From positions 11,381,628-11,445,627 of the forward strand of contig OX463783.1 of assembly GCA_949825025.1 (NCBI GenBank): DNA of 64,000 bases, read 5' to 3'. Shown one piece after another: positions 12,225-21,953 of this stretch; position 1 is the first letter of the stretch, and each line of letters begins with the position of its first letter. This DNA is from Siphlonurus alternatus (lineage: Eukaryota > Arthropoda > Insecta > Ephemeroptera > Siphlonuridae). Position numbers and translations under genes: made by a program. Under the pieces are notes generated by a model. The model saw nothing but the letters and a program-made list of their open reading frames with translations. It made no database searches and was not told the DNA's origin.

Positions 12225-13497
12225 ATGGCTTCTCTTAGAGGTAATTATAACAATGTAACATTGTTGCATGTGAGTTTTGGTAATGAGAACTTGTCTTTCA
12301 AAAATAATTTTTATCTAAATTTTAGGTTTTGAAATCTTGTGAATATTTTAATAATAAAATATAATTATATATAATTGGAGCATGAAAAATACAGATAGTT
12401 ACTACATATATAATATAGTCATGTGACCCCACATAAACATTTTGGAAGAGAAAATATAAAAATAATAATGGGTACGATTCACGAAGCAGTTAGCCAGGTT
12501 TCTAACCACGTTTAATAATACGTGCGTTACGTGTTAAACTACCTAGTTAAACGTGGTTAGAAACCTGCCTAACTGCTTCGTGAATTGCGCCCGAATCGAT
12601 CATAAGAAAGAACGTGTAAAAGGGAGAAAATGTAGAAAACAATTAATTCTAAATCATAACATTGTTTCCACATCATCTGGTATTTTATAAAAAATACTCC
12701 AGCTATATTTTTATGTCCTTGACTAATAATTATATTAATTATGTATTATGTGTGCCAACAAAGTCAATTGTTCTGTTTAATTTTTCAATGAATGCGTACG
12801 GGTTTGCTGCAATTATAGACATGCCTCGTATTTAGTGCAAGCGACTGTACGGCTCTAATTGCAAGTCTTCCTCACAGTGTACTCTCGCCTCTTCATCGTT
12901 CTGGTCCTGCTACTCGCCACCTTCTGTCTCGCATCACCCCTGCCAATTAACGACAACGACCCACAGGAAACAGGTACGGTACACTGTGAACCCTGGAATA
13001 TTTCCATCAGTAAGAATTGGAAAATATTGTACCACTTTACAATTAAAATAATTATTCATAAAAATATATTATTTAAATGTTTGAGAGCTGGTGAAAGGGG
13101 AGGATTATAATTTATTATATTTGATAAGAATTTTGAAATTGAAATTAGTCTTTTTTATATTTTTTTGCATGTTTAAGGGTACCAGAGAGTATAATAATAT
13201 TTAACAACAATAATATTTATTGTTTTATTTAATAATTAAAGAAAGAGAATATATTTATATGCATAAATACAATTATATACACTATTTTGTGACATAAAAA
13301 TGACTGTAAAGACAATAAAACGTTCAATTATCGATGATATTTATTTCTTCTTTTTTTTATTGATCACTTTATAATACAGATCAACCAAGGTAACCTTATT
13401 GGTTGATTCAAATAACTTACAATTCATTCTTCTAGGTGGCAAAGTTGAGACAGTCTGCAGAGTATGCCGACAAGGATGTACCAGGTGTGAAATATAA
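12225..13497 (+). CDS. Small secreted peptide, array copy 1 (CxxC-x3-CxxC tail)
   Basis: Three exons by splice signals and by comparison with copies 2 and 3: 12225-12240 (ATG GCT TCT CTT AGA G|GTAATT), 12878-12973 (acceptor TCTTCCTCACAG, donor ACAG|GTACGG) and 13436-13497 (acceptor TTCTTCTAG, stop TAA). All phases fit and give a 57-residue precursor. Residues 1-25 are a classical signal peptide (VYSRLFIVLVLLLATFCLAS), then PLPINDNDPQET, then a basic tail with cysteines 45, 48, 52 and 55 (VCRVCRQGCTRCEI). A second in-phase donor at 13009|13010 (ATCA|GTAAGA) would add 12 residues including another Cys. The family is unknown to me; the size, secretion signal and cationic Cys-rich tail suggest an extracellular defence or signalling peptide, which is inference. 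No dibasic processing site is seen. Confidence 0.72.
12470..12592. mobile_element. ATTCACGAAGCAGTTAGCC hairpin element, copy in intron 1 of peptide copy 1
   Basis: Arms GATTCACGAAGCAGTTAGCC and mirror, about 120 bp, one large hairpin. Confidence 0.75.
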
Positions 13498-14783
13498 CAT
13501 GAATATTTCGGTTGAGCAACTCCAAAGCATCTGTTCTTAAACCTTGAGCTTTTCTGCACTCTTATTATACAAAGACATAAAGAAATCGGGTGCAGAAAAT
13601 GTTAGAAGAAATGTGTGTGTGCGGAGTTTACAAAAAGATCTAATAGTAAAACAAAAACAAAACGCAAGCCAACCCATTTCAGTCACTATTTAATTTTCTT
13701 GAAAATTTTATCTAAAAGTATCAATATTTAAGGAAATTTTGGTTGGTTGACTTTTTATATAAAGTTCAATGTAAAAAAGTTCAATACTTTTTAAAATAAA
13801 AATTTGTCACCTAAATGTGCTGTTATAGTTTAAATATAATTATGTGAAGGATAATATATTATTATGTTATATTTGTTTAATTCTTCACTACGTTGATACG
13901 TATGTGAAACTGGACAATACTAATAAAAATAAACAATTATCGAATCAATTGTTTCATTTATAATTTTACTAAAAATATATATAATTTTGTTACAATTGAA
14001 TCATTAAATTTTAATAAGAAATATAAAAATTAATAATAAGAACTTATATTATGTTTAATTCTTTTTTTAAACAATTTAATAAAGTTGTAGAGCTAAACAA
14101 AGAAATCCAGAATTGCAATTTTGGAAGAGATAAATTTTATTCACAAAAATTTCCCTTCAACATTATTTCATGTTGTGTGGCAATTCTGATAAAAGCAAAA
14201 ACAAATATAAACAAAGAGGATTAATGAAATTTAATTTATTAATTATGTTATATCATATTACGAATGACATTTATTTTATGTGGTAAATTAATATTAATTA
14301 TTTAAAGTAAATTAAGCCAAATGTAATATTTTTTATTAAATTACACAATTTTAAGTCATCGAGTGATTATTATGAAAATTATATTCACTTTGATGTTCCT
14401 TAATAACAGTACTTGTTTCATCATATTTATATTATTTATACATATAATTAAAAAGTGCAATAGCTATGTTATTATATACTATACTAATAATCACATTTAT
14501 CATTTATTCATAAATATATTCTCTTTTATGTATACAAAATTCCATTCTCAGCATCGATTTATGCTATTTTAGCTCGTCTGTTGTCAAAGGCATTATAACA
14601 TGTATAATAAAATTTAAAAAACACACACGTAAATTCTAATATTTATTACAATTACGAACGTGTTAAATTATTAATTTAAATCTCACTGACGTCACAAAAT
14701 ACACACAAAAAGGTTCAATTTCTTATAATTATCACATTAAAGATCGACTTTAAGAGTTGTTCTTTAAAATTTTATTTCAAGAT

Positions 14784-14820
14784 CACGTGGGTGAGAGTCA
14801 CGTGACGTAAACAAACCGGT
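14784..14820 (+). promoter_or_regulatory. Double E-box plus forkhead-type module, unit B
   Basis: CACGTG at 14784-14789 and 14799-14804, GTAAACA at 14807-14813, ACCGGT at 14815-14820, in the same order as unit A. The spacing between E-boxes is one base longer. In unit C the aligned stretch near 19280 reads TTTTGAGATCAAATTATTAT and lacks both E-boxes. Confidence 0.45.
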
Positions 14821-15394
14821 CTGACAAAGTGATTGACCTCAACGTTTATAAAAGCAAAAAGTAAAATATCTGTAAAATATGTTTTATTGTTGTTATTTTT
14901 TACTATATATAGGTGAATGTGTCTATACTTAATTTTATATGGTAAAATGTTTATTTCCTGTGTAGTAAAATTTCCATGTAAAAAAATGTATTACTATAAT
15001 ATATTTTAAAATTTTATGGATCATAATTATTAAATAATTTTATGGCTTAAATATAACATCTACCATATTCGAACTTCATATTTTTTTTAATTGTTTCGTT
15101 CCTTCTTTTTTTTATCTACGATATATTGTACTGCAGTCGTCACCTTGGAAAATTTCCTTTTTTGTTAATGCCTCTTAAGAATAACAAAGGGACGGTGATT
15201 AATAAGGCTGGAAGTGTAAAATTTTCTAAGGCGATGACTGTACTTCGATATGATGGTAAAATAATTGTTAATACTGCTATGTTATCATTATCATCGTCAA
15301 TATGTAGATTAAATATTTCATATTGGACCTTAAAATTAAAATGTTCAAATTTTCTCATATCATGGGTTTAAATAGCATAATATTATAACTTACT

Positions 15395-15502
<108 letters not shown>

Positions 15503-15548
15503 TAAGTGAATATCATTTGAGGAAAATGAACTTCGTCATTCTCATTCA

Positions 15549-15963
15549 TTAAGGGCATTGGGTGTAGCACCGGTAGTTGGCAACACTGACCTATCTTCAC
15601 CATGCTAATTTTTGGTCATTGCTCCTCGGAGTAATTTTTATGCTAGAGCTAAGCTGATTGCTGTAGTATCAAGATAATTAGTAGCCCAAGTGCACAATTT
15701 GGCTAAATAAAGCCTGATTTAAAGAAAAGTATTTTTTAGTAATTTTTTAAATTTACATGCATTTTTCTAAAATATAAAAAAAATACTTTTTTTTAAATCA
15801 GGCTTTATTTAGCCAAATTGTGCACTCGGGCTACTAATTATCTTGATACTACAGCAATCAGCTTAGCTCTAGCATAAAAATTACTCCGAGGAGCAATGAT
15901 CAAAGATTTGCATGGTGAAGATACGTCAGTGCTGCCAACTACCGGTGCTACACCCAATGCCCT
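15549..15963. mobile_element. Palindromic element family GGGCATTGGGTG, copy 2
   Basis: Same arms as 1989-2408 with few differences, but the right flank reads CCCTTTGG rather than TTAA. It lies just upstream of the copy 2 peptide promoter. Confidence 0.8.
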
Positions 15964-16033
15964 TTGGTCAGGTAAAAATATTTGCGAATTCTTCCACAGG
16001 GAAAGTACACACAAAATAACGGTTTATTCTTTT

Positions 16034-16084
16034 CTCTCGACTCGATTTACTTGTAAGGTGGGGGGGGGGGTACTTGTATATAAG
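16034..16084 (+). promoter_or_regulatory. Core promoter of peptide copy 2
   Basis: CTCTCGACTCGATTTACTTG, a G-run (12 consecutive G after GGT) in place of GGTGGGAGG, then TATATAAG at 16077-16084, 79 bp before the ATG. Homologous to the copy 1 promoter. Confidence 0.68.
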
Positions 16085-16155
16085 TAAAGGTACTTTGAGG
16101 AATCTTCACATTCTCATCTCAGTTACTAACTACCTCACAGCTGATCATTGCAACA

Positions 16156-17406
16156 ATGGCTTCTCTTACAGGTAATTACAACAATGTAATTTATATTTTG
16201 TATGTGGGTATGTTGGTAATAATAACTTGTAGATGCAACAAGAAAAAAATACATATCTTAAATTTAATAAAAATACTATATTTCTCTCAAATTTTAGTCT
16301 TTGAAACCATGTATGCAAACTTATTTTTGGTAATAGCCATATGTGGATATTTTTCAACATAAAATATGTAAATAATTAGAGCAACAAATACGGAGAGTTC
16401 TATATTCTGTAATAGTCATACAAACATTCGAAAAATACAATAAAATTGTGTATTTTTTTCTATTAAACATAATGTTAGATATCATCCTGGTAGTCATTTT
16501 TTTCACAGGAGTCGTACAAAAATCAGACAAAAAAAAAAAGTAGGAAAAATAGTTCTTGCTTTCCGATAGATTTTTTTGTATTAAGAATGTTTATTTTTAA
16601 TAAAAATTAAGAATAAAAATTATGATTAAAGATTATGCAAATTTAAAAATAATAATAATAATAATAATTGCAAGAGAATATTTCACCTAAATTTGTAAGT
16701 GATAATCACTGCTTTACCATAAAAAATTTAATAACAAATTATTAATTTTAGTAAATAACTTTTTCATGTAGATGGTATTCATATTGATATAAGATTTCTC
16801 TCGGACTTTGCCAGTGTACGATGTAGTCTTCAATGTTTTTAGTATGCTGTAATATATCACAAAGTGTTCATACACATTGCTATCACTTATTATACTACAT
16901 TTCGAGAGTGAAACCGCTCTCTTCCTCAGGTGATCTGAGACTCAATATATAAGTCTCAGATCACCTGAGGAAGAGAGCGGTTCGTGTCTCGAAATGATGT
17001 GAAGTGTAGTATATAAAAACAGCATACTAAAAACATTAAAGACTACATCGTAAACCGGTAAAGTCAGAGAGAAATCTTAAATCAATATTATTAATTTTTG
17101 CTGGCACTCATGAGTATCGTAATTAGTGTAAGTGACTGTACTGTCTCTAATTGCACCTGTCCCTCAGTGTACTCTCGCCTCTTCATCGTTCTGGCCCTGC
17201 TACTCGCCACCTTCTGCCTTGCATCGCCCCTACCAATTGACGACAACGAACCTCAGGAATCAGACGATGATACCACGGCCGTCGTTCATAGCTCTTTGGC
17301 CTCAACTGGAAGACTCTGGCTGGATGGTCTGGCGGACTTCTTCCAATTTCTCCCCACTTTATTGTTTATCCTTTTTGGTTCATCGTTGGTTCCACTTAAT
17401 GGATAA
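16156..17406 (+). CDS. Small secreted peptide, array copy 2 (hydrophobic tail, exon 2 uninterrupted)
   Basis: Two exons: 16156-16171 (ATG GCT TCT CTT ACA G|GTAATT) and 17168-17406 (acceptor CTGTCCCTCAG, stop TAA), 84 residues. The signal peptide and PLPIDDNEPQES segment are nearly identical to copy 1. At the exact point where copies 1 and 3 have their donor, this copy reads on in frame: an acidic DDDTT, then a tail with a strongly hydrophobic stretch at about 63-82 (FFQFLPTLLFILFGSSLVPL). This tail has no homology to the other copies; it could be a membrane anchor, a GPI-like signal or a hydrophobic peptide. Exon 1 and the promoter match copy 1. The first intron holds a palindromic element (16797-17077). 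The 3' flank runs into a transposon at 17499, and I see no AATAAA before it. Confidence 0.68.
16797..17077. mobile_element. Palindromic element in intron 1 of peptide copy 2
   Basis: Arms share CTCAGATCACCTGAGGAAGA and, further out, TACATCGT and TCTCTC(G/T)GAC. The centre (CTCAGGTGATCTGAGACTC around ATATAT) makes a long perfect stem. It ends about 90 bp before exon 2. Confidence 0.7.
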
Positions 17407-17498
17407 AGACCATTCATATATGCCATGCATTTCAAGATTTCAATGCTATAAACGAGTAAATATTATAAGGTTTTTGGTCACCCCAAATTTATATTAAT

Positions 17499-18110
17499 TA
17501 AGGTAATAGAGATAATATAATGTCAATCAGCTGTTTTTTTTAGCTCCATATGATTAACGTGTAAACCTTAGGAAATTCACAAATATTCAGATTTTTTTTT
17601 ATTAGTGATTAAAAGTCATAGAAAAAATTTCAAAATAATTTAACGAGACGATTTTTTTAAATTAATTTATTTAATTTTCAGCATAGGGCTTTCCCATGGA
17701 GATATAAACTTAAAAACTTAATTAAAAAAAAGCAGCTCTTTAAATTGTTTTGAAACTTTTTCTATGCATGGCTTTTAGGAACTAATATCTGCCTCTCAAA
17801 AAAATTTCAGAATTTTTGTGAATTTGCTCAAGGTTGGCTTTATACAGGTTAAGCCACGTGCGTATTTCGTGCGTCATTTTCCCACTATTTCCAGGACCCA
17901 TTGCACCGCGAAAATTCAAAAATAGCATTGCATCATGGGCGCTTTCAAAGTTTCGCGGCACGATGGGTCCTGGAATACTTGAATCTGATTGGCTAAGCCC
18001 GTTAACATTGGTCAAATCGGAGGCTTAACCTGTATAAAGCCAACCTTGAATTTGCTAAGGTTTACATGTTAATCAAACGGAGCTTAAAAAAAACAGCTGA
18101 TGGACGTTAT
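17499..18110. mobile_element. AAGGTAGAGATAAC element, host of a nested insertion
   Basis: Inverted arms AGCTCCATATGATTAACGTG ... and mirror, homologous to the 41398 element. It is split by the 17829-18048 element. It begins 93 bp after the stop of peptide copy 2 and may replace that gene's natural 3' end. Confidence 0.75.
17829..18048. mobile_element. hAT-like non-autonomous element with 8 bp duplication
   Basis: 220 bp with terminal inverted repeats CAAGGTTGGCTTTATACAGG, flanked by AATTTGCT on both sides (17821-17828 and 18049-18056). Sister elements near 28487 and 41699 show the empty site. The 8 bp duplication and CAAGG-type ends fit the hAT superfamily. Two opposing open frames over it are not genes. 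Confidence 0.8.
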
Positions 18111-18235
18111 AAAAAAAAATACATAGAGAGCCGCAGGCAACATCGGGAGGTGAGCGAGGGGAGGGCAGTGGTGGAATATATCTGCGTTGCCAGCTCAGGA
18201 TCGTGACGTCACAATCCTGGTCTCTAACTGCTCTT

Positions 18236-18440
18236 TTAGAGACCAAAAATTATTTTACTAAAAATTTATTTAAAGTTATTGTTTCAAACCACGCCCTTTT
18301 TAGTCTTATTCTTTTTATTTTAAGAAATTACACCTCCCTTGACGCCTAGTTCTGTACTGTACTTTCAATATTTTTTTAAATAGTTTCCGAGTAAAAAAAA
18401 AAAAAAAAAAAAAAAAGGTCGATACTCAATTCTGCAGTCT
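18236..18440. mobile_element. GGATAGAGGGTGCAAA family, half element
   Basis: Only one arm resembles the family (TACTTTCAATATTTTTTTAA, then GGTCGATACTCAATTCTGCA), interrupted by a poly-A expansion. Confidence 0.4.
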
Positions 18441-18605
18441 GAAATCTCTCGTAAAATTACAAATTAATATCATGTGACGCAATAAATAGTCAATGAATGA
18501 TTTGCTCAAAATAATGCAAAATATTACGTTAGTATTTTAGTATTAATGTGCAAATGAAATCATAACATTTAATTTATTTATTCATTTAATTTATTTTCAC
18601 AATAT

Positions 18606-18760
18606 TGGGTGCGATTCACGAAGCAGTTAGCCAGGTTTCCAACCACGTTTAGCTTAACCACGGTTAACTATACCTGTTTTACGTGTTAAACCACCTAGTT
18701 AAACGTGGTTAAGTTAAATGTGGTTAAAAACCTGGCTAACTGCTTCGTGAATCGCGCCCA
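18606..18760. mobile_element. ATTCACGAAGCAGTTAGCC hairpin element
   Basis: About 155 bp with GGGTGCGATTCACGAAGCAG ends, flanked by ATT on both sides, in the upstream part of unit C. Confidence 0.75.
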
Positions 18761-19099
18761 TTAACTCTTTTTTTAACATATTCATATATATAAAAGTACA
18801 ATTTTAGCTATGTTATTATATATATTATATAATAATTACATTTATTTCATAAATAAATTTAATATATATTATAACATGCAAAAATCATTATACAAAATTG
18901 CATTATCACGATTTATGCTAGTAGCTCGTCCGCTGTCAAAGGCGTTATAACATATGTAATAAAATTAAAAAAAAAAAAAAAAAACTTAATTGTATTTTTT
19001 GTTATAATTACGAACGTGTTATATTATTAAATAAAATTATTCGTAATATTAATATAATTATTTATTTATTATTGATTTTTAGAGCAGAAAAAAACTGCT

Positions 19100-19230
19100 T
19101 GTCAGAACAATTTTTGTAACTATTGTTAATAGATTTTGTATATTTTTTTGTCCTATATTTGACGTGAACTAATGTTGTCTTTGTACAATCTATGAAGTTT
19201 AAATAAATAAAATAAATAAAATAATAAATC
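19100..19230 (+). mobile_element. Possible LINE 3' tail in unit C
   Basis: TTTGTACAATCTATGAAGTT followed by (AAATAAAT)n. A similar TGTACAATCTAAGAGGTTCA plus AAATAAA occurs at 22300-22335. Not seen in units A and B. Confidence 0.4.
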
Positions 19231-19683
19231 ATGTATTTTATATGTGTGTGCATGTTCGTTTTAAGTTATAGCACTAATTTTGAGATCAAATTATTATGCC
19301 ATGATAATTTTTAAGGTACCATATATATAAGTTTTTTGTCTCTATATTCCTATGTTTTATTATGTATACAGCCACAAAATAAATTAATGAATCGTTGGTT
19401 TTAACTTAGTAATTAATATTAACTTATTAATAGTTAGTGTCTTTTTACCATTATTAATTAGCTAGTGCTAATCAGATAAGAAAAAACTAATCAGATTCGA
19501 AGTTATCACATGAATAAGGTTCAACAGACCGAACCTTTACGGAGATTTTTATTCTATTTAAATTTATTATTTTTTAAACTTTAAAACGTTATAGACTTTA
19601 TTAATTGAGGAAAATGAAATATTATTTATAACTAAATAGGTTCACAAGGAAAACATAACAAGAAAAAATCTTGTATTTTTTAT

Positions 19684-20080
19684 ATCTCTTGACCGGTTTT
19701 ATTTGTATAGTGGGAGGGGTAATTTTGTATATAGAGGGGATTGCGCTGACGTCACGCGAGGAGGGCCAGAATGCACGGACTAGCATATAAACAAAGTGTA
19801 CAATAATTTTTTACTTAACTTAATAAAATAAATCAAGTTTAAATATTTCAATAATACTTTAACAGTACACGATAGAACTCATAAAAAAAATCTCACCGCC
19901 AAAAAACCGTTAAAAGTATTTTTTATAATTTTTTTTCGTCATTTTGCCTATGCTCACTGTATAATCTGGCCTGCCAAAACTTTCTCTTGTCCCTCCCTCC
20001 TGCTCCTCCTTCGCAATGTGTTATTATAGGGAAACCCCTCTCCCGCCTCACGTAACATAAACAGAAATCAGCTCTATAAG
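19684..20080 (+). promoter_or_regulatory. Core promoter of peptide copy 3, split by a transposon
   Basis: The upstream half (TCTCTTGACCGGTTTTAT, then GTGGGAGGGG) ends at GTATATA (19727-19733). A 341 bp element follows, and TATAAG resumes at 20075-20080, 70 bp before the ATG. The duplicated TATA leaves a TATA-like sequence at the right distance but moves the upstream block 341 bp away. Confidence 0.65.
19734..20074. mobile_element. TATA-flanked element inserted in the copy 3 TATA box
   Basis: 341 bp with ends GAGGGGATTGCG and inverted GAGCTGATTTCTG, flanked by TATA on both sides. Homologous throughout to 9560-9851. Comparison with promoters 1 and 2 shows that the empty site was TGTATATAAGCAGG, so the tetranucleotide is a target-site duplication. 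Confidence 0.75.
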
Positions 20081-20144
20081 CAGGACACTTCGAGGAATAG
20101 TATCACAACAATTACATCTCATTGTCAGTTCTATCATCGCAACA

Positions 20145-21953
20145 ATGATTTCGCTTATTACTAGTGGTAATTATAACAATTTAATTAATATTTTGCATGT
20201 GAGTGTAGTTTAATTACTTGTAGAGTGTTATTTTATGAAATCTTATACTTTAGCATTAAACATTCGATTAATACATGTAATTTTCTTTTAAACATATTGA
20301 CATTAAACATAATAAAAGTCAATTTATTTCAAAATAGTTAGTCATACAACTACGGACAAAACTATTGGTGCAGTAGTGTCATGCTGTCTCATTTATTTTT
20401 TTACTAAAACTGTGCACTGAATATAATTATTATAATTATAAAGTAATAAAAAATGGTCACTGCGGTGACACTATATATCCATTCTTTATGCTCGGGTATA
20501 ATTATAGTCTTGGGTCAAATGGGTGTGATTCCGTGGAGGCTGGGTCCTGTACCGTAGCCAAAATTCTGGCACTCCGAAAGGTCAATTTTGGAAAAATATT
20601 AACAAAAATTCTTCTTTTAATTAGAGAGTGAAAAAAATGCAAATTTCAATATAAATGTGACTTGAATGTATTTGTGCTCTTTAACACCACTTTACTATAC
20701 TGTACGTATATTCCTTTTGAAACTAAATTAAATGTTACTCCCATTTTACAAGCTTGTTCGTAAACCCTGCTCAGTGTACATACTTGCATGATGTACTGAT
20801 CACTTTCTTACTCCAGCTTATGTAAGGATTATAGGAAGTGCAAATGACGTCACGTTTTTTTGTTCGTAAATTTTCTTAGAGTACACCAAGTAGGGTTTAC
20901 GAACAGACTTTATGTGTCTCATATTTAATGTAAGCGACTGTACTGCCTCTAATTACATGTTTCTCTCAGTGTGGAGGCGTTTCCTTATCGTTCTGGGCCT
21001 GCTGATGATCGACACCTTCCGCCTCGCATCGCCCCTGCCAATTAACGACGACAAACCGCAGGAAACAGGTAAAGTACACTGTCGTGTACCCTATAAGAAA
21101 ATTTCAACCAGTAAGAATTGGAAACTATGCCAATAAGCACCACATTTACACGAGTACTTTTAAAATTTAAATATATTTTTTTTTTTTATATTTATGCTTA
21201 AATGCTTGAAGGCCGGGTAAAGAGGGGGATGATTTGATTAGATTTAATAAGATTTTTAAGTTTAAGAAATTGATATTTGAAAGGTAGCTCATTTCGATTA
21301 CTGATTATATAATATATTTTGTACTAATTCTCGTACACGGTATAAAAAATATAAATGAATCAATCTTATTTGCATTTTTCTTAGTATGTTGAAAGGGTAC
21401 CAGAGAGCATAATTATTTTAATATTTCTTTTTAGTTTTAATAATACAGTACTGACCTCAAAATTTTTTATTGCAAAAATGGATAGAGGGTGCAAAAATAT
21501 GCTACTCTGATTTTTTTTTTTAGATTTTTCTGAGACCGGGAAGTATTTTTAAAAAATTATTGAAAGTCCATTTTGATGACGTCACGAGGCGCCTCTCCTT
21601 AAGAAAAGGATAGGACATTAACTCCCGTGACGTCATAAAACGGACTTTCAATATTTTTTTTAAAAATACTTCTCGGTCTCAGAAAAATCTGAAAAAATTC
21701 AGAGTAGCATATTTTTGCACCCTCTATTCATTTCTGCATGCAATAAAAAATTTGAGGTCAGTACTCCATTGAATAAAGAGAAAATAATTATTAATGTGCA
21801 GTGATAAATATTATTCTGTGCTTCTGTACATGCAGAAACAAGAAAATAAATACACTTATCGATGGTATTATATTTTTTCTAGGTAGCACTGTGTTCGACT
21901 TGATACCACCAAACGGCCCACTTGATAAGCCGATAAGTTGCTCCATCCAATAA
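20145..21953 (+). CDS. Small secreted peptide, array copy 3 (proline-rich tail, possibly decaying)
   Basis: Exons 20145-20166 (ATG ATT TCG CTT ATT ACT AGT G|GTAATT), 20970-21068 (acceptor TTTCTCTCAG, donor ACAG|GTAAAG) and 21883-21953 (acceptor TATTTTTTCTAG, stop TAA) join in phase to 63 residues. The leader is recognisably related, but Asp22 and Arg25 now break the hydrophobic core (LIVLGLLMIDTFRLAS). PLPINDDKPQET is conserved. The tail (IPPNGPLDKPISCSIQ) is unrelated to copies 1 and 2 and has one Cys. An alternative in-phase donor at 21110|21111 (ACCA|GTAAGA) would add 14 residues. The core promoter is split by a transposon and the distal E-box module is gone, so this copy may be weak or becoming a pseudogene. 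Confidence 0.6.
20751..20910. mobile_element. GTTCGTAAACCCTGCTCAG element in intron 1 of peptide copy 3
   Basis: 160 bp with GTTCGTAAACCCTGCTCAG and mirrored GTAGGGTTTACGAAC ends. It ends about 60 bp before exon 2. Confidence 0.75.
21447..21772. mobile_element. GGATAGAGGGTGCAAA family, copy in intron 2 of peptide copy 3
   Basis: Arms match the 6068 copy, with two TGACGTCA sites in the middle. It ends in the inverted ATGGAGTACTGACCTCAA type and lies between exons 2 and 3 of the third peptide gene. Confidence 0.8.
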
